IMG/VR virus record: IMGVR_UViG_3300036668_000172
Span: 1 to 64,000 of that record
Source: a virus
Length of the DNA: 64,000 bases
Direction: 5' to 3' (one strand)
Shown in pieces: positions 38,709 through 44,435 of this stretch (positions are counted from its first letter, which is position 1; each line of letters opens with the position of its first letter). Made by a program: the position numbers and the translations under genes. The notes beneath the pieces were generated by a model, which ran no database searches, was not told the DNA's origin, and saw only the letters and a program-made list of their open reading frames with translations.

Positions 38709-38800
38709 TAGTCACTCTTTTCATGTTTGGTTTCACATTCTCTGGCTAAGGACGCAACGGGGAATGATTTTTTGCAAATGCTACAGTGACCTTCGCTCAT
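38708..38800 (-). CDS. Tiny zinc-finger protein, 30 aa
   Basis: A 30-residue peptide, MSEGHCSICKKSFPVASLAR followed by ECETKHEKSD: a C2CH/C2H2-type finger (CxxC, then C-x4-H). The stop overlaps the next ATG (TAATG). Its length is at the limit, but the pattern is a good zinc finger. Confidence 0.55.
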   Translation of the reverse strand: MSEGHCSICKKSFPVASLARECETKHEKSD

Positions 38801-38874
38801 TGTTCCATTGTCCGCCTTTTGCGGACTCTCTGCAGGGTGAATTTTTTCGATAGAAGTCTTTTTTTCACTTCTCG

Positions 38875-38910
38875 TGTCAAAAGGATAACGTTATCGGGAT
38901 ACTTTTGACA
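38875..38910. promoter_or_regulatory. Palindromic operator with two divergent TTGACA boxes
   Basis: TGTCAAAAG (38875-38883) and CTTTTGACA (38902-38910) are perfect inverted arms, each carrying a TTGACA -35 box facing outward. Between them is the 12-bp palindrome GATAACGTTATC (38884-38895). A regulator bound there could block both promoters. Convincing -10 boxes were not found on either side (TAAAAA 16 bases after the plus-strand box is the best), so the promoter part is uncertain. The surrounding 38801-39054 gap has no gene. Confidence 0.5.
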
Positions 38911-39002
38911 TTTGGCAAATCTAGCCTAAAAACGCCCTCGTAGAACGGCGGCTAACGGACTTTGACGATGCACCACGGGTGATTGCATCAAAACAAAGAT
39001 AA

Positions 39003-39029
39003 AAGCCCCCAGATTGTCTCTGAAGGCTT
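39003..39029 (-). terminator. Rho-independent terminator after the ADP-ribosyltransferase gene
   Basis: On the minus strand AAGCC, then CAGA/TCTG with a short loop, then GGCTT forms a hairpin followed by TTATCTTTGTTTT. It starts 26 bases after the stop of the gene at 39055. A U-rich run follows the stem, so this is a regular intrinsic terminator. Confidence 0.75.
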
Positions 39030-39054
39030 ATTACGGCTATGTGGTTACTTTCGG

Positions 39055-39351
39055 CTATTCATGACCCACAACTTTGAAGCCTTTACGACTTCTTACCTCA
39101 TTTGGCTTCTTAGAAGGGGTGTAAAGTGTCTCATCTGACTCAAAAGGTTCCACTCTGTGGATTGTTCCCTTACCTCCACCAAAGAATCCTTCGGCGTATG
39201 CACGAGCTTTGTCAATGTCAGGAGTTGCTGAGGCTTCGCCCTTATTTGGACGGACTACTTCACCGATAGGAATAGTGGCAGGTGAACCGTGATAAAGAAT
39301 CTTTCCTTCACCACTACCTGCTGTGCGACGGTGGTTAAATGGAATGGCCAA
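39055..39351 (-). CDS. Arr-like ADP-ribosyltransferase
   Basis: A 98-residue protein resembling rifampin ADP-ribosyltransferase (Arr). The N-terminal ILYHGSPATIPIGEVVRPNK matches the Arr YHGTxxxxxxGDxxxPG start, and the C-terminal end GTIHRVEPFESDETLYTPSK, NEVRSRKGFKVVGHE matches the GxIYVVEP...SYRSRxPLRVVGE part. It is shorter than Arr (about 140 residues), with the middle reduced. The start is TTG with AGGA upstream. It could modify a host protein or, being in the late block, be packaged. The catalytic residues cannot be fixed without a structure comparison. Confidence 0.7.
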   Translation of the reverse strand: MAIPFNHRRTAGSGEGKILYHGSPATIPIGEVVRPNKGEASATPDIDKARAYAEGFFGGGKGTIHRVEPFESDETLYTPSKKPNEVRSRKGFKVVGHE

Positions 39352-39382
39352 AAGTTATCCTAAGAACGCCCCTATTACCAAG

Positions 39383-39691
39383 CTATTCGGCTGGAGCGGA
39401 CTTGACAGGGTTAGTTTTAAGGTGCTTGGTGTACTCACCAGCGGCTGTTTCGTTCAGTGGACTGCTGCTGCCACCAGAGGTCATACCCATTGGGCTAATC
39501 ACTTTGCTAAGCATCGGACGACCTTTGCCAGTCGCAATGTAGTCACCGTGCTTCTGAGCTGCTCCTTCGGAGCTGTGCATGGTGTCGGTTACAGCAGGGT
39601 CTGACATTTGAAGTCTGTAAGAACCATCGTGAAGACTAGTGTGGTCTCCCTGCTTACGGCTTGGGTGTTCTGCTCTGTTAGGTACGTCCAT
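39383..39691 (-). CDS. Hypothetical polar protein, 102 aa
   Basis: A 102-residue hydrophilic protein (MDVPNRAEHPSRKQGDHTSL, then HKLH-type and GMTSGGSSSPLNETAAGEYT). Its His/Ser/Gly-rich style is like the virion-associated proteins at 56554-61865. It is upstream of the ADP-ribosyltransferase gene. No domain is recognised. Confidence 0.45.
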   Translation of the reverse strand: MDVPNRAEHPSRKQGDHTSLHDGSYRLQMSDPAVTDTMHSSEGAAQKHGDYIATGKGRPMLSKVISPMGMTSGGSSSPLNETAAGEYTKHLKTNPVKSAPAE

Positions 39692-39700
39692 TTTTCTTTC

Positions 39701-39928
39701 CTAGCAATCTTTGAACTGAGTGGAGTTAAGAGCTCCGTGCTTTTCAGCCTTGCGGTCCTTGCGGAGTAGCATGCCGCCGCCGACTGCTCCTACGACTGCC
39801 CCTACTCCAGCAGCCATTAAGGCGTTTGCTGGGGATGCTCCATCGTGAGCTCCCATAGATGCGCCTGCCATGGCTCCCATAACTGCTGAGCCTGTTGGAA
39901 GAGCATCTACCATCTTATATTTTTTCAT
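39701..39928 (-). CDS. Glycine-zipper membrane protein, 75 aa
   Basis: A 75-residue protein with Gly/Ala/Met-rich segments (SAVMGAMAGASMGAHDGASP and AAGVGAVVGAVGGGMLLRKD), the glycine-zipper type that spans or inserts into membranes. Such proteins occur in phage virions as DNA-injection or pore components. A basic end (RKDRKAEKH) may face the cytoplasm. The role is inferred. Confidence 0.6.
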   Translation of the reverse strand: MKKYKMVDALPTGSAVMGAMAGASMGAHDGASPANALMAAGVGAVVGAVGGGMLLRKDRKAEKHGALNSTQFKDC

Positions 39929-39971
39929 AATTAGATTCTCCCACGCAATTGTATTTTTCTCTCAGTAACCA

Positions 39972-40157
39972 TTATTTCTTATTCGACGTACGAGGAACTT
40001 TTTTCTCCAAGGCGGCATTACCGTTCACGCTGGAGGCTTCCTTGGTTACTTCGCCTGATGTCTGAGCAAGATTGGCTCTTAGGTAGTCTCCGCCTTTGAT
40101 GCCACGAGGGCCACCAAACATGCCCTTGGCAATGTTGGGACTGAGATTACGATTCAT
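39972..40157 (-). CDS. Small basic protein, 61 aa
   Basis: A 61-residue Gly/Lys/Asn-rich protein (MNRNLSPNIAKGMFGGPRGI, then NAALEKKVPRTSNKK). The GGGAG binding site lies directly within the repeated promoter-like motif of 40164-40192, so it seems to be transcribed from that motif. No domain is recognised. Confidence 0.5.
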   Translation of the reverse strand: MNRNLSPNIAKGMFGGPRGIKGGDYLRANLAQTSGEVTKEASSVNGNAALEKKVPRTSNKK

Positions 40158-40163
40158 GCTCCC

Positions 40164-40192
40164 AGTATGACATAGCTACAGGGGCGATTTAA
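40164..40192 (-). promoter_or_regulatory. Promoter-like repeat, copy C (driving 39972-40157)
   Basis: On the minus strand this reads TTAAATCGCCCCTGTAGC then TATGTCATACTGGGAG, with the last GGGAG being the ribosome binding site of the 61-aa gene. It shares TGTAGC and CGCCCC with copies at 40288-40321 and 40488-40516. The CATACT is a possible -10 box. The same 12 bases (GCTACAGGGGCG on the plus strand) occur in both this copy and the next. Confidence 0.5.
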
Positions 40193-40290
40193 GGCTAAAA
40201 ATGATAAGGGTGACCCCCTGGTAGAACTGTCCGTAGATGAAAAGGGGGTAACAACTACGGCTCGGCCAGGGGGCCACCTGAGTAGATAGT
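40193..40290 (-). ncRNA. Probable small noncoding RNA with own promoter and terminator
   Basis: A 12-bp stem (GTGGCCCCCTGG/CCAGGGGGTCAC, one G-U pair in minus-strand RNA) encloses a 6-bp inner stem CCGTAG/CTACGG and a CCCCCTTTT-containing loop. The outer stem is followed on the minus strand by CCTTATCATTTTT, a terminator-like tail. A promoter-like motif (copy B) lies immediately upstream. No reading frame of note is present. The expected transcript is about 90-100 nt. Confidence 0.55.
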
Positions 40291-40321
40291 AGCACATGCC
40301 ATGGCTACAGGGGCGTTTTAA
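40288..40321 (-). promoter_or_regulatory. Promoter-like repeat, copy B (upstream of the small RNA)
   Basis: On the minus strand: TAAAACGCCCCTGTAGC followed by CATGGCATGTGCTACT. It matches copy C and copy A through the conserved CGCCCCTGTAGC and TACT. It overlaps the stop of the 55-aa gene at 40318. It would drive the structured transcript at 40193-40290. Confidence 0.5.
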
Positions 40322-40485
40322 GACAACCCGTGCATGTGGTTCCAGATAGCAATCATGTAGACCTCTGCGTCCTCTGGGTCATCATACTTCTTAGCCAGTT
40401 CTTCAATGGCGGCGATTAAAGCTGCCTCTGGCAGGTGGGTGACATAGTGCCAAAGCTGCACCAAGTCATCGTCTATAAACTTCAT
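40318..40485 (-). CDS. Small acidic helical protein, 55 aa
   Basis: A 55-residue acidic protein (MKFIDDDLVQLWHYVTHLPE, then AALIAAIEELAKKYDDPEDA). There is no ribosome binding site; instead a perfect TATAAT box lies six bases before the ATG, so it is probably translated from a leaderless message, a common mode in Actinobacteria. No domain is recognised. Confidence 0.6.
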   Translation of the reverse strand: MKFIDDDLVQLWHYVTHLPEAALIAAIEELAKKYDDPEDAEVYMIAIWNHMHGLS

Positions 40486-40919
40486 AACAGTATTATAAGG
40501 CTACTGGGGCGTTTTATACATAGAATCGGTAGGCCGCAGCCGAGTCGGCTCCATTCGGGCCTTTTCGAGTGTCTTTGGGGGGTCAAACCTGCACATTCCG
40601 CAATTTAATGCCCAGTAATCAACCGATACCGAAGGATACGGGGGCATTTTAGGGACAAAATGGGCTACTGCCTCACTTTCAAGGTCATCAAGCGGGTGTG
40701 AGACCTGGCATGACCTGCTGGAATTCTGCGGTTACCCTGCTGGCGTGCAATAATCCACTTATCGCCACCACGCCGAACAGGTGCGGCGCGCACTCACTCG
40801 CTTACTTACGGGCGGTTATCGCTACTAGGTGTATGAATTATGTTCTTGCGCTTACTAGTGGTAATCGCCACTTAGCCCGCTGTCACTATGGGCTATCACG
40901 CTAAGTAAAGGAATAACTA
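40486..40919. other. Gene-poor regulatory gap between the minus and plus blocks
   Basis: No convincing gene is seen in these 430 bases. They hold promoter-like repeat A and a weaker copy at 40634-40651, a 6-bp hairpin AGCCGA/TCGGCT (40538-40550) inside an outer GGCC/GGCC pairing, and a stretch from about 40690 with repeated CCTGCTGG and ATCGCCAC words. A hairpin GTGG/CCAC (loop TAATCG) and AGCCC/GGGCT precede the plus-strand operon. A 31-aa minus-strand frame (40501-40596) lacks a binding site and was left out. Confidence 0.5.
40488..40516 (-). promoter_or_regulatory. Promoter-like repeat, copy A, with TATAAT
   Basis: On the minus strand: TAAAACGCCCCAGTAGCC followed by TTATAATACTG. The TATAAT is a consensus -10 box; the CGCCCC/GTAG part is shared with copies B and C and more weakly with 40634-40651 and 41791-41809. 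It drives the 55-aa gene, whose ATG follows at the transcription start position. Confidence 0.6.
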
Positions 40920-41363
40920 ATGAACGCTGTATCTATCCCGACACGCTCAACCGATACACCATCAACCATCATTGACGCTACCGACAACGCTCTACGGGGC
41001 GCTATTGGTAACGTGTTCGTCGATGCTGTATTTCAGGCTCACGCTCAGGACGAGTTGGCTTTTAGGGTCGCTGTAAAGGCGGCAACTAAGGCGCAAATAA
41101 AGGCTGATGCCGATGCTATCAAGTATGCCAATGCAGAACTACTCAAGGCAGACTTGCAAGACAATGGCTCAACTGTTCTGGGTATCGCCGTATCATACGA
41201 GGAACTACTCCACCTAGCCACCGTTGGTGTCAAGGCATGGTATGACCTACCCGAGGGTAACATCATCGCCCGTCTAGTAAGCGACGTCACCGTAGCCCTA
41301 GCTGGGGCGCAGTCTCGTGAGGCAAATGCGCTCAAGAGCGCTATCGCCGAGCTACAAGGCTAA
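40920..41363 (+). CDS. Hypothetical helical protein, first gene of the plus operon
   Basis: A 147-residue mostly helical protein (VFQAHAQDELAFRVAVKAAT, then ATVGVKAWYDLPEGNIIARL). No domain is recognised. AAAGGA is nine bases before the ATG. Its gene is followed by a structured stretch, so it may be an independently regulated, highly expressed early protein. The DNA is somewhat richer in GC than the neighbouring tiny genes. Confidence 0.65.
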   Translation: MNAVSIPTRSTDTPSTIIDATDNALRGAIGNVFVDAVFQAHAQDELAFRVAVKAATKAQIKADADAIKYANAELLKADLQDNGSTVLGIAVSYEELLHLATVGVKAWYDLPEGNIIARLVSDVTVALAGAQSREANALKSAIAELQG

Positions 41364-41381
41364 TCAGGCTACTGTATCCCC

Positions 41382-41465
41382 GTAAGCAAGCCCGTCTCCG
41401 AGTATGACCAGACTATACAGGCACTTCACGCCTTGTTATCAGGTACTACAAGGGGACGGGCTTAC
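41382..41465 (+). ncRNA. Branched hairpin RNA between two early genes
   Basis: GCCCGTCTCC and GGGGACGGGC form a 10-bp stem (one wobble), extended after a small bulge by GTAA/TTAC. The 52-nt loop contains an inner imperfect hairpin (CAGGC...GCCTTG). On the plus strand it is followed by TTATTACAG. It could be a terminator for the preceding gene or a small RNA. No reading frame is evident in it. Confidence 0.45.
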
Positions 41466-41493
41466 TTATTACAGGCTTGTATACCTATACGGT

Positions 41494-41518
41494 TAGCTAG
41501 GTTCTTGGTTCCTAGCTA
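41494..41518 (+). promoter_or_regulatory. 8-bp perfect hairpin in the leader of the next gene
   Basis: TAGCTAGG and CCTAGCTA flank a 9-nt loop TTCTTGGTT. It lies 55 bases before the ATG of the 60-aa gene. The arms are partly self-complementary. It may serve as a leader control hairpin or a weak terminator; neither is proven by the flanks. Confidence 0.45.
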
Positions 41519-41573
41519 GCCTTATAGATAGACAATCCGTTTATCTAGCCCAACATACATACAGGAGGACCTA

Positions 41574-41756
41574 ATGGGTCGCAAGAACAGTAAGGCACGA
41601 GAGAAGCCACAACCAGAGAGCACAGTAGCTATGGTTGCTAGGCTCAACAAGCAGAACACCGTCTACAAGGCACACAAGAGAGAAGAAGCGTTCTCTATGT
41701 CTCTCTCTATAGGTTCTCGTATACCTGAATCTATCTCTAAGTCCCTTCGTAAGTAA
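41574..41756 (+). CDS. Small basic protein, 60 aa
   Basis: A 60-residue basic protein (MGRKNSKAREKPQPESTVAM, then SIGSRIPESISKSLRK). It has a very strong binding site AGGAGG seven bases before the ATG, better than most neighbours, indicating high expression. The C-terminus looks like a ribbon-helix-helix or nucleic-acid-binding tail. The function is unknown. Confidence 0.6.
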   Translation: MGRKNSKAREKPQPESTVAMVARLNKQNTVYKAHKREEAFSMSLSIGSRIPESISKSLRK

Positions 41757-41760
41757 CTTA

Positions 41761-41799
41761 GGGGGGCAAAGCCCCCCTATAACCCCCCGACTACGGGGG
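41761..41799 (+). terminator. Double GC hairpin after the 60-aa gene
   Basis: GGGGGGC, loop AAA, GCCCCCC, then TATAA, immediately followed by a second hairpin CCCCCG, ACTA, CGGGGG. It lies four bases after the stop codon. The first hairpin is stable enough to be an intrinsic terminator, though its trailing sequence is only TATAA. The second contains the CTACGGGGGCG word of the promoter-like repeat family. Confidence 0.6.
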
Positions 41800-41833
41800 C
41801 GTTCTAAGGTAAGCCCTAATGAAAGGAAAGCTA

Positions 41834-41989
41834 ATGCCTACTAAGCAAGATGTGACCTGTTACAACTGTGAGAAAGACTTCACAGCGTGGAAGAAAGACA
41901 TACAAGACTCGGGAGACTACCCCAAGTGCCCAAGTTGTAGAGAAGAGTTCAATGTTTGGCTAAGAATGTTATGGGGTGAGCAGAACTAA
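41834..41989 (+). CDS. Zinc-ribbon mini-protein, 51 aa
   Basis: A 51-residue protein with CYNC and CPSC pairs (residues 9-12 and 32-35), a classical zinc ribbon (DVTCYNCEKDFTAWKKDIQD). It has AAAGGAAAG before the ATG and is coupled to the next gene by TAATG. It could bind nucleic acid or host polymerase, as other phage mini-ribbons do, but the role is not known. Confidence 0.65.
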   Translation: MPTKQDVTCYNCEKDFTAWKKDIQDSGDYPKCPSCREEFNVWLRMLWGEQN

Positions 41990-42126
41990 TGCTCATCAAA
42001 TACTATCCAAGGTTCATGCACCCAACGTTTGGAAGCGTAGGCGACCACCTATGCAAGAGCTGTGCAGGTGAAAGAACTATAAGCGAACCAAGCCCAATGA
42101 CCAAGTGTGACAACGGTCACAACTAA
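41989..42126 (+). CDS. Small Cys/His-rich protein, 45 aa
   Basis: A 45-residue protein with HLCKSCAGERT, then TKCDNGHN (CxxC and C-x3-H), likely to hold one zinc ion. The ATG overlaps the stop of the zinc-ribbon gene. No family is recognised. Confidence 0.55.
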   Translation: MLIKYYPRFMHPTFGSVGDHLCKSCAGERTISEPSPMTKCDNGHN

Positions 42127-42142
42127 CGAAGGAGAGTAACTA

Positions 42143-42385
42143 ATGGCAACACTTACACCGCTAAGAGAACTAGCACCAAAGATTGAGAGAGAAGGTAGGG
42201 GCAAGAGCTGGTATGTATACGCTCAACCCTATGTAGAAGCTATGTATTCACTGGATACAGTAGCCGATGATTACTATCAGGACACTGGTTCAAGCATCGT
42301 TTCGTATGCACTATCCAACCTTACCTACTGGCGAGGAGAGACAGCTAAAGAAGTAAAGGCACAACTCAAAGCACACCTAAAGTAA
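42143..42385 (+). CDS. Hypothetical aromatic protein, 80 aa
   Basis: An 80-residue protein rich in Tyr (SWYVYAQPYVEAMYSLDTVA, then DDYYQDTGSSIVSYALSNLT) with a C-terminal Lys-rich helix. Many small actinophage proteins have this pattern. It has AAGGAG nine bases upstream. The function is unknown. Confidence 0.6.
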   Translation: MATLTPLRELAPKIEREGRGKSWYVYAQPYVEAMYSLDTVADDYYQDTGSSIVSYALSNLTYWRGETAKEVKAQLKAHLK

Positions 42386-42397
42386 GAGAGACACAAC

Positions 42398-42568
42398 ATG
42401 CAACAGTATGAGTTCACAGTTACACAGTCTGAATACGGACTGGTAACCATAACTGCACCAACTATAGAAGGTGCTCGTAGACAATTACGAGAGCTATACG
42501 AGACAGGTGCTGTTGATTGGCACGATGCAGAAGTTACATTCGAACAATACGAAAGAGAGACACGATGA
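42398..42568 (+). CDS. DpnD/PcfM-like small protein, 56 aa
   Basis: A 56-residue protein of strand-strand-helix-strand type (MQQYEFTVTQSEYGLVTITA, then APTIEGARRQLRELYETGAV). This arrangement, with a conserved xVxAxxxxxA helix start, matches the DpnD/PcfM-like family. At least five relatives occur in this operon. The family is known from conjugative plasmids and restriction loci, but its function is not established. It overlaps the next gene by four bases (ATGA). Confidence 0.6.
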   Translation: MQQYEFTVTQSEYGLVTITAPTIEGARRQLRELYETGAVDWHDAEVTFEQYERETR

Positions 42569-42822
42569 AGCGACTAAGAGAATACATAGAACTACGCAAG
42601 CAGCTAATGGCTAGCCCTTATGTGAGTGATGCAGTTAGTAGAGACAGGAACAACTTGCTCAAGTTCTTTACGGATAGCCGAAAGCTTGAGACAGCAAAGG
42701 TTGTCAAGACATTAGATGGCATCAGATACTCCAAGCCTTGGCCCAAGGGCACAAGCAATGATGATGCATTCAACCTAGCAATCATGGAAGCAATCACAAT
42801 CGTAAGACAGGAGATGAGATAA
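42565..42822 (+). CDS. Hypothetical helical basic protein, 85 aa
   Basis: An 85-residue helical basic protein (MKRLREYIELRKQLMASPYV, ending EAITIVRQEMR). The ATG overlapping the previous stop (ATGA) is chosen over an in-frame upstream Met, which would overlap the preceding gene by 50 bases. No domain is recognised. Confidence 0.55.
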   Translation: MKRLREYIELRKQLMASPYVSDAVSRDRNNLLKFFTDSRKLETAKVVKTLDGIRYSKPWPKGTSNDDAFNLAIMEAITIVRQEMR

Positions 42823-42824
42823 CA

Positions 42825-43034
42825 ATGGCAAGCACATACTCAAACTCAAGACGTATGGAAGTAACAGAAGCAGGAGTGATGCAGGTAAAGGTGTGGAGGT
42901 GCAGCTATTGCTACACCGAGTTCATTCAGAACCCACAGCCTGAACACCACTGTGATGACTACCCGATAGATGAACCAGAGTATACCAACCTAGTTGTAAA
43001 GCAAGCAGAGTCATACTACCTAAGGAGAAGATGA
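42825..43034 (+). CDS. Zinc-binding protein, 69 aa
   Basis: A 69-residue protein with CSYC (residues 26-29) and HHCDD (residues 41-43), a possible CxxC...HxC zinc finger (VWRCSYCYTEFIQNPQPEHH). The C-terminal part is a charged helix. It starts two bases after the previous stop. The function is unknown. Confidence 0.6.
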   Translation: MASTYSNSRRMEVTEAGVMQVKVWRCSYCYTEFIQNPQPEHHCDDYPIDEPEYTNLVVKQAESYYLRRR

Positions 43035-43327
43035 TGACAGTTCCAAAGAGTGTGTTCATACACACACGCCGTTGGCATGATAAGACATGTGGCACTAACT
43101 ACTTCGCAAGCCGAGTTGAGGTAGGCACAGGTAACTATTACTATGTGCCATTTCAGTATGGCTATGAGGAGGCAGACATAGATGCAGTTGTAAAAGTATT
43201 ACAAAGTGCAGGCTATGAAGTAGAGCGTAAGCAGTTCAATACAACAGGTGCACCCTTTGACCACTACCGAGTTGCCTACTGGTCAACCAAAAAAGAAACC
43301 AAGAGATTAGGAGACGAGAACGCATGA
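43031..43327 (+). CDS. Hypothetical alpha/beta protein, 98 aa
   Basis: A 98-residue protein with aromatic strands (TNYFASRVEVGTGNYYYVPF, then QYGYEEADIDAVVKVLQSAG). The first Met has AGGAG only four bases upstream; the second (three bases on) may be the true start. No family is recognised, though similar small phage proteins with a YxxxxFQYGY block occur. Confidence 0.55.
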   Translation: MMTVPKSVFIHTRRWHDKTCGTNYFASRVEVGTGNYYYVPFQYGYEEADIDAVVKVLQSAGYEVERKQFNTTGAPFDHYRVAYWSTKKETKRLGDENA

Positions 43328-43500
43328 GATACAACGTCACGTTTATAACAGACAAAGTAGTGCTTACTACCTCAGTAGAAGCTACCGATGAAGACCAAGC
43401 ACACGACCAAGCACTAGCCACAGTGTCCTACGAACTAGGGCTGAACCTTATACCCATCAGATACCAAGTGGAATACGAAGAGACGGAGGAATACGCATGA
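43324..43500 (+). CDS. DpnD/PcfM-like small protein, 58 aa
   Basis: A 58-residue protein of strand-strand-helix type (MRYNVTFITDKVVLTTSVEA, then TDEDQAHDQALATVSYELGL). It is one of the paralogues of the DpnD/PcfM-like group in this operon. It has ATGA overlaps at both ends. No biochemical role is known. Confidence 0.6.
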   Translation: MRYNVTFITDKVVLTTSVEATDEDQAHDQALATVSYELGLNLIPIRYQVEYEETEEYA

Positions 43501-43691
43501 GCTACGAACCAGGAGTAATTACACGAATAAGCAACACCTACACACTGCTACAAAGCTACGGTGTGAACGTTTGGTATGGGGAAGCAGGAGATGACACTGA
43601 CCTAGCCAAGATGACACTAGACAACACGCCCATGGAAGAACTACTTGCTTACTGCAAGGAGTATGGCTACCTAGAAGAGGAGGAAGTATGA
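43497..43691 (+). CDS. Hypothetical acidic protein, 64 aa
   Basis: A 64-residue protein (MSYEPGVITRISNTYTLLQS, then AYCKEYGYLEEEEV at the end). It is acidic at the C-terminus, with no domain recognised. ATGA overlaps at both ends show operon coupling. Confidence 0.55.
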   Translation: MSYEPGVITRISNTYTLLQSYGVNVWYGEAGDDTDLAKMTLDNTPMEELLAYCKEYGYLEEEEV

Positions 43692-43879
43692 GCGAGACAG
43701 CTTACTTTATGAACAAGACACAGGCAGAGATGCTAGCCAACTTGATACAAGAGACGATGTCGAACAGCTACGAGGACTACCAGAACTATGCAGAGTTACA
43801 GCCTGTATACCACGTACTTACAAGAGGGTGGACATTCAAGACACCAGACCACGAAGAGAGAATGAGGGAGGGCAAATGA
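43688..43879 (+). CDS. Hypothetical protein, 63 aa
   Basis: A 63-residue helical protein (FMNKTQAEMLANLIQETMSN, then YVLTRG-type strand VYHVLTRGWTFKTPDHEERM). No domain is recognised. It overlaps the following zinc-ribbon gene by four bases. Confidence 0.55.
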   Translation: MSETAYFMNKTQAEMLANLIQETMSNSYEDYQNYAELQPVYHVLTRGWTFKTPDHEERMREGK

Positions 43880-44019
43880 TTAAGTATGACAGCGAAGTCT
43901 GCTACCAGTGTGAAGCCAATGAAGTATCTGTGCCTGTAGGTACAGTGCACCCATTGTGTGGAGAGTGTGAGAACGAGTTCGATAGCTGGTTCTCTCAGCA
44001 ACTTATACAACTGGGCTGA
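43876..44019 (+). CDS. Zinc-ribbon mini-protein, 47 aa
   Basis: A 47-residue protein with CYQC (residues 9-12) and CGEC (28-31), a clear zinc ribbon (VCYQCEANEVSVPVGTVHPL). GGGAGG precedes the ATG, which overlaps the preceding stop (ATGA); an upstream in-frame Met was rejected. It is the last gene before the first plus-strand tRNA-like leader. Confidence 0.6.
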   Translation: MIKYDSEVCYQCEANEVSVPVGTVHPLCGECENEFDSWFSQQLIQLG

Positions 44020-44043
44020 CAGCAAGCCCCAACACAAACAAAC

Positions 44044-44102
44044 GCCCGAATAGCATACGTATAGGTGCAAGTCCTATACGGGCACGAGTAGTAACCGCTA
44101 CT
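44044..44102 (+). ncRNA. tRNA-like structured leader RNA (copy 1)
   Basis: GCCCG pairs with CGGGC (44044-44048 with 44079-44083). After an 11-nt bulge a 6-bp hairpin TATAGG/CCTATA has the 7-nt loop TGCAAGT, like a tRNA T-loop (U, C, A, A positions conserved). ACGA follows the acceptor-like strand, then a second hairpin GTAG/CTAC with loop TAACCG. The ribosome binding site (AAAGGA) and ATG of the next gene follow within 22 bases. It matches copy 2 at 47491 in all loops while the stems differ by compensatory changes. Confidence 0.7.
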
Positions 44103-44123
44103 TATACATGAAAGGAATAACGC

Positions 44124-44294
44124 ATGAAAGATTACACCGTTAGTATCTACGAAAAAGTTGCTCACATTGTAGATGTACAAGCTGACTCAGAAGATGAAGC
44201 ATACGACAAAGCCTATGAAGTTATCTCTCTAGGTAAGCCCTATGACATCGAAGCTGTGGAGTTCACTGGTGAGTGGAAAGCGGAAGAGGCATAA
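44124..44294 (+). CDS. DpnD/PcfM-like small protein, 56 aa
   Basis: A 56-residue protein (MKDYTVSIYEKVAHIVDVQA, then DSEDEAYDKAYEVISLGKPY), the clearest DpnD/PcfM-like member here: strand-strand-helix with the ADSEDEAYDKA helix start. It is preceded by the tRNA-like leader RNA, which may control it. A good AAAGGA lies before the ATG. Confidence 0.65.
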   Translation: MKDYTVSIYEKVAHIVDVQADSEDEAYDKAYEVISLGKPYDIEAVEFTGEWKAEEA

Positions 44295-44297
44295 CGC

Positions 44298-44435
44298 ATG
44301 AACGAATGGACAGTATGGGTAGGTGGTGGAGAAGTCAATGACCACCTACTTACCTTTGAAGAAGCCTCAGAAGTACTAGAAGAGTACAAGCAAAGAGGTT
44401 ACGAAGATGCAACTATAGAGAGGATAAAAGAATGA
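44298..44435 (+). CDS. Small protein, 45 aa
   Basis: A 45-residue protein (MNEWTVWVGGGEVNDHLLTF, then EEASEVLEEYKQRGYEDATI): beta hairpin followed by a helix. It has the same general shape as the DpnD/PcfM-like genes beside it, with which it overlaps by four bases. The function is unknown. Confidence 0.55.
   Translation: MNEWTVWVGGGEVNDHLLTFEEASEVLEEYKQRGYEDATIERIKE

Noticed and set aside
40501-40596. 31-aa minus-strand reading frame
   Set aside because: No ribosome binding site, overlaps a hairpin and a promoter-like repeat, and composition is not gene-like.
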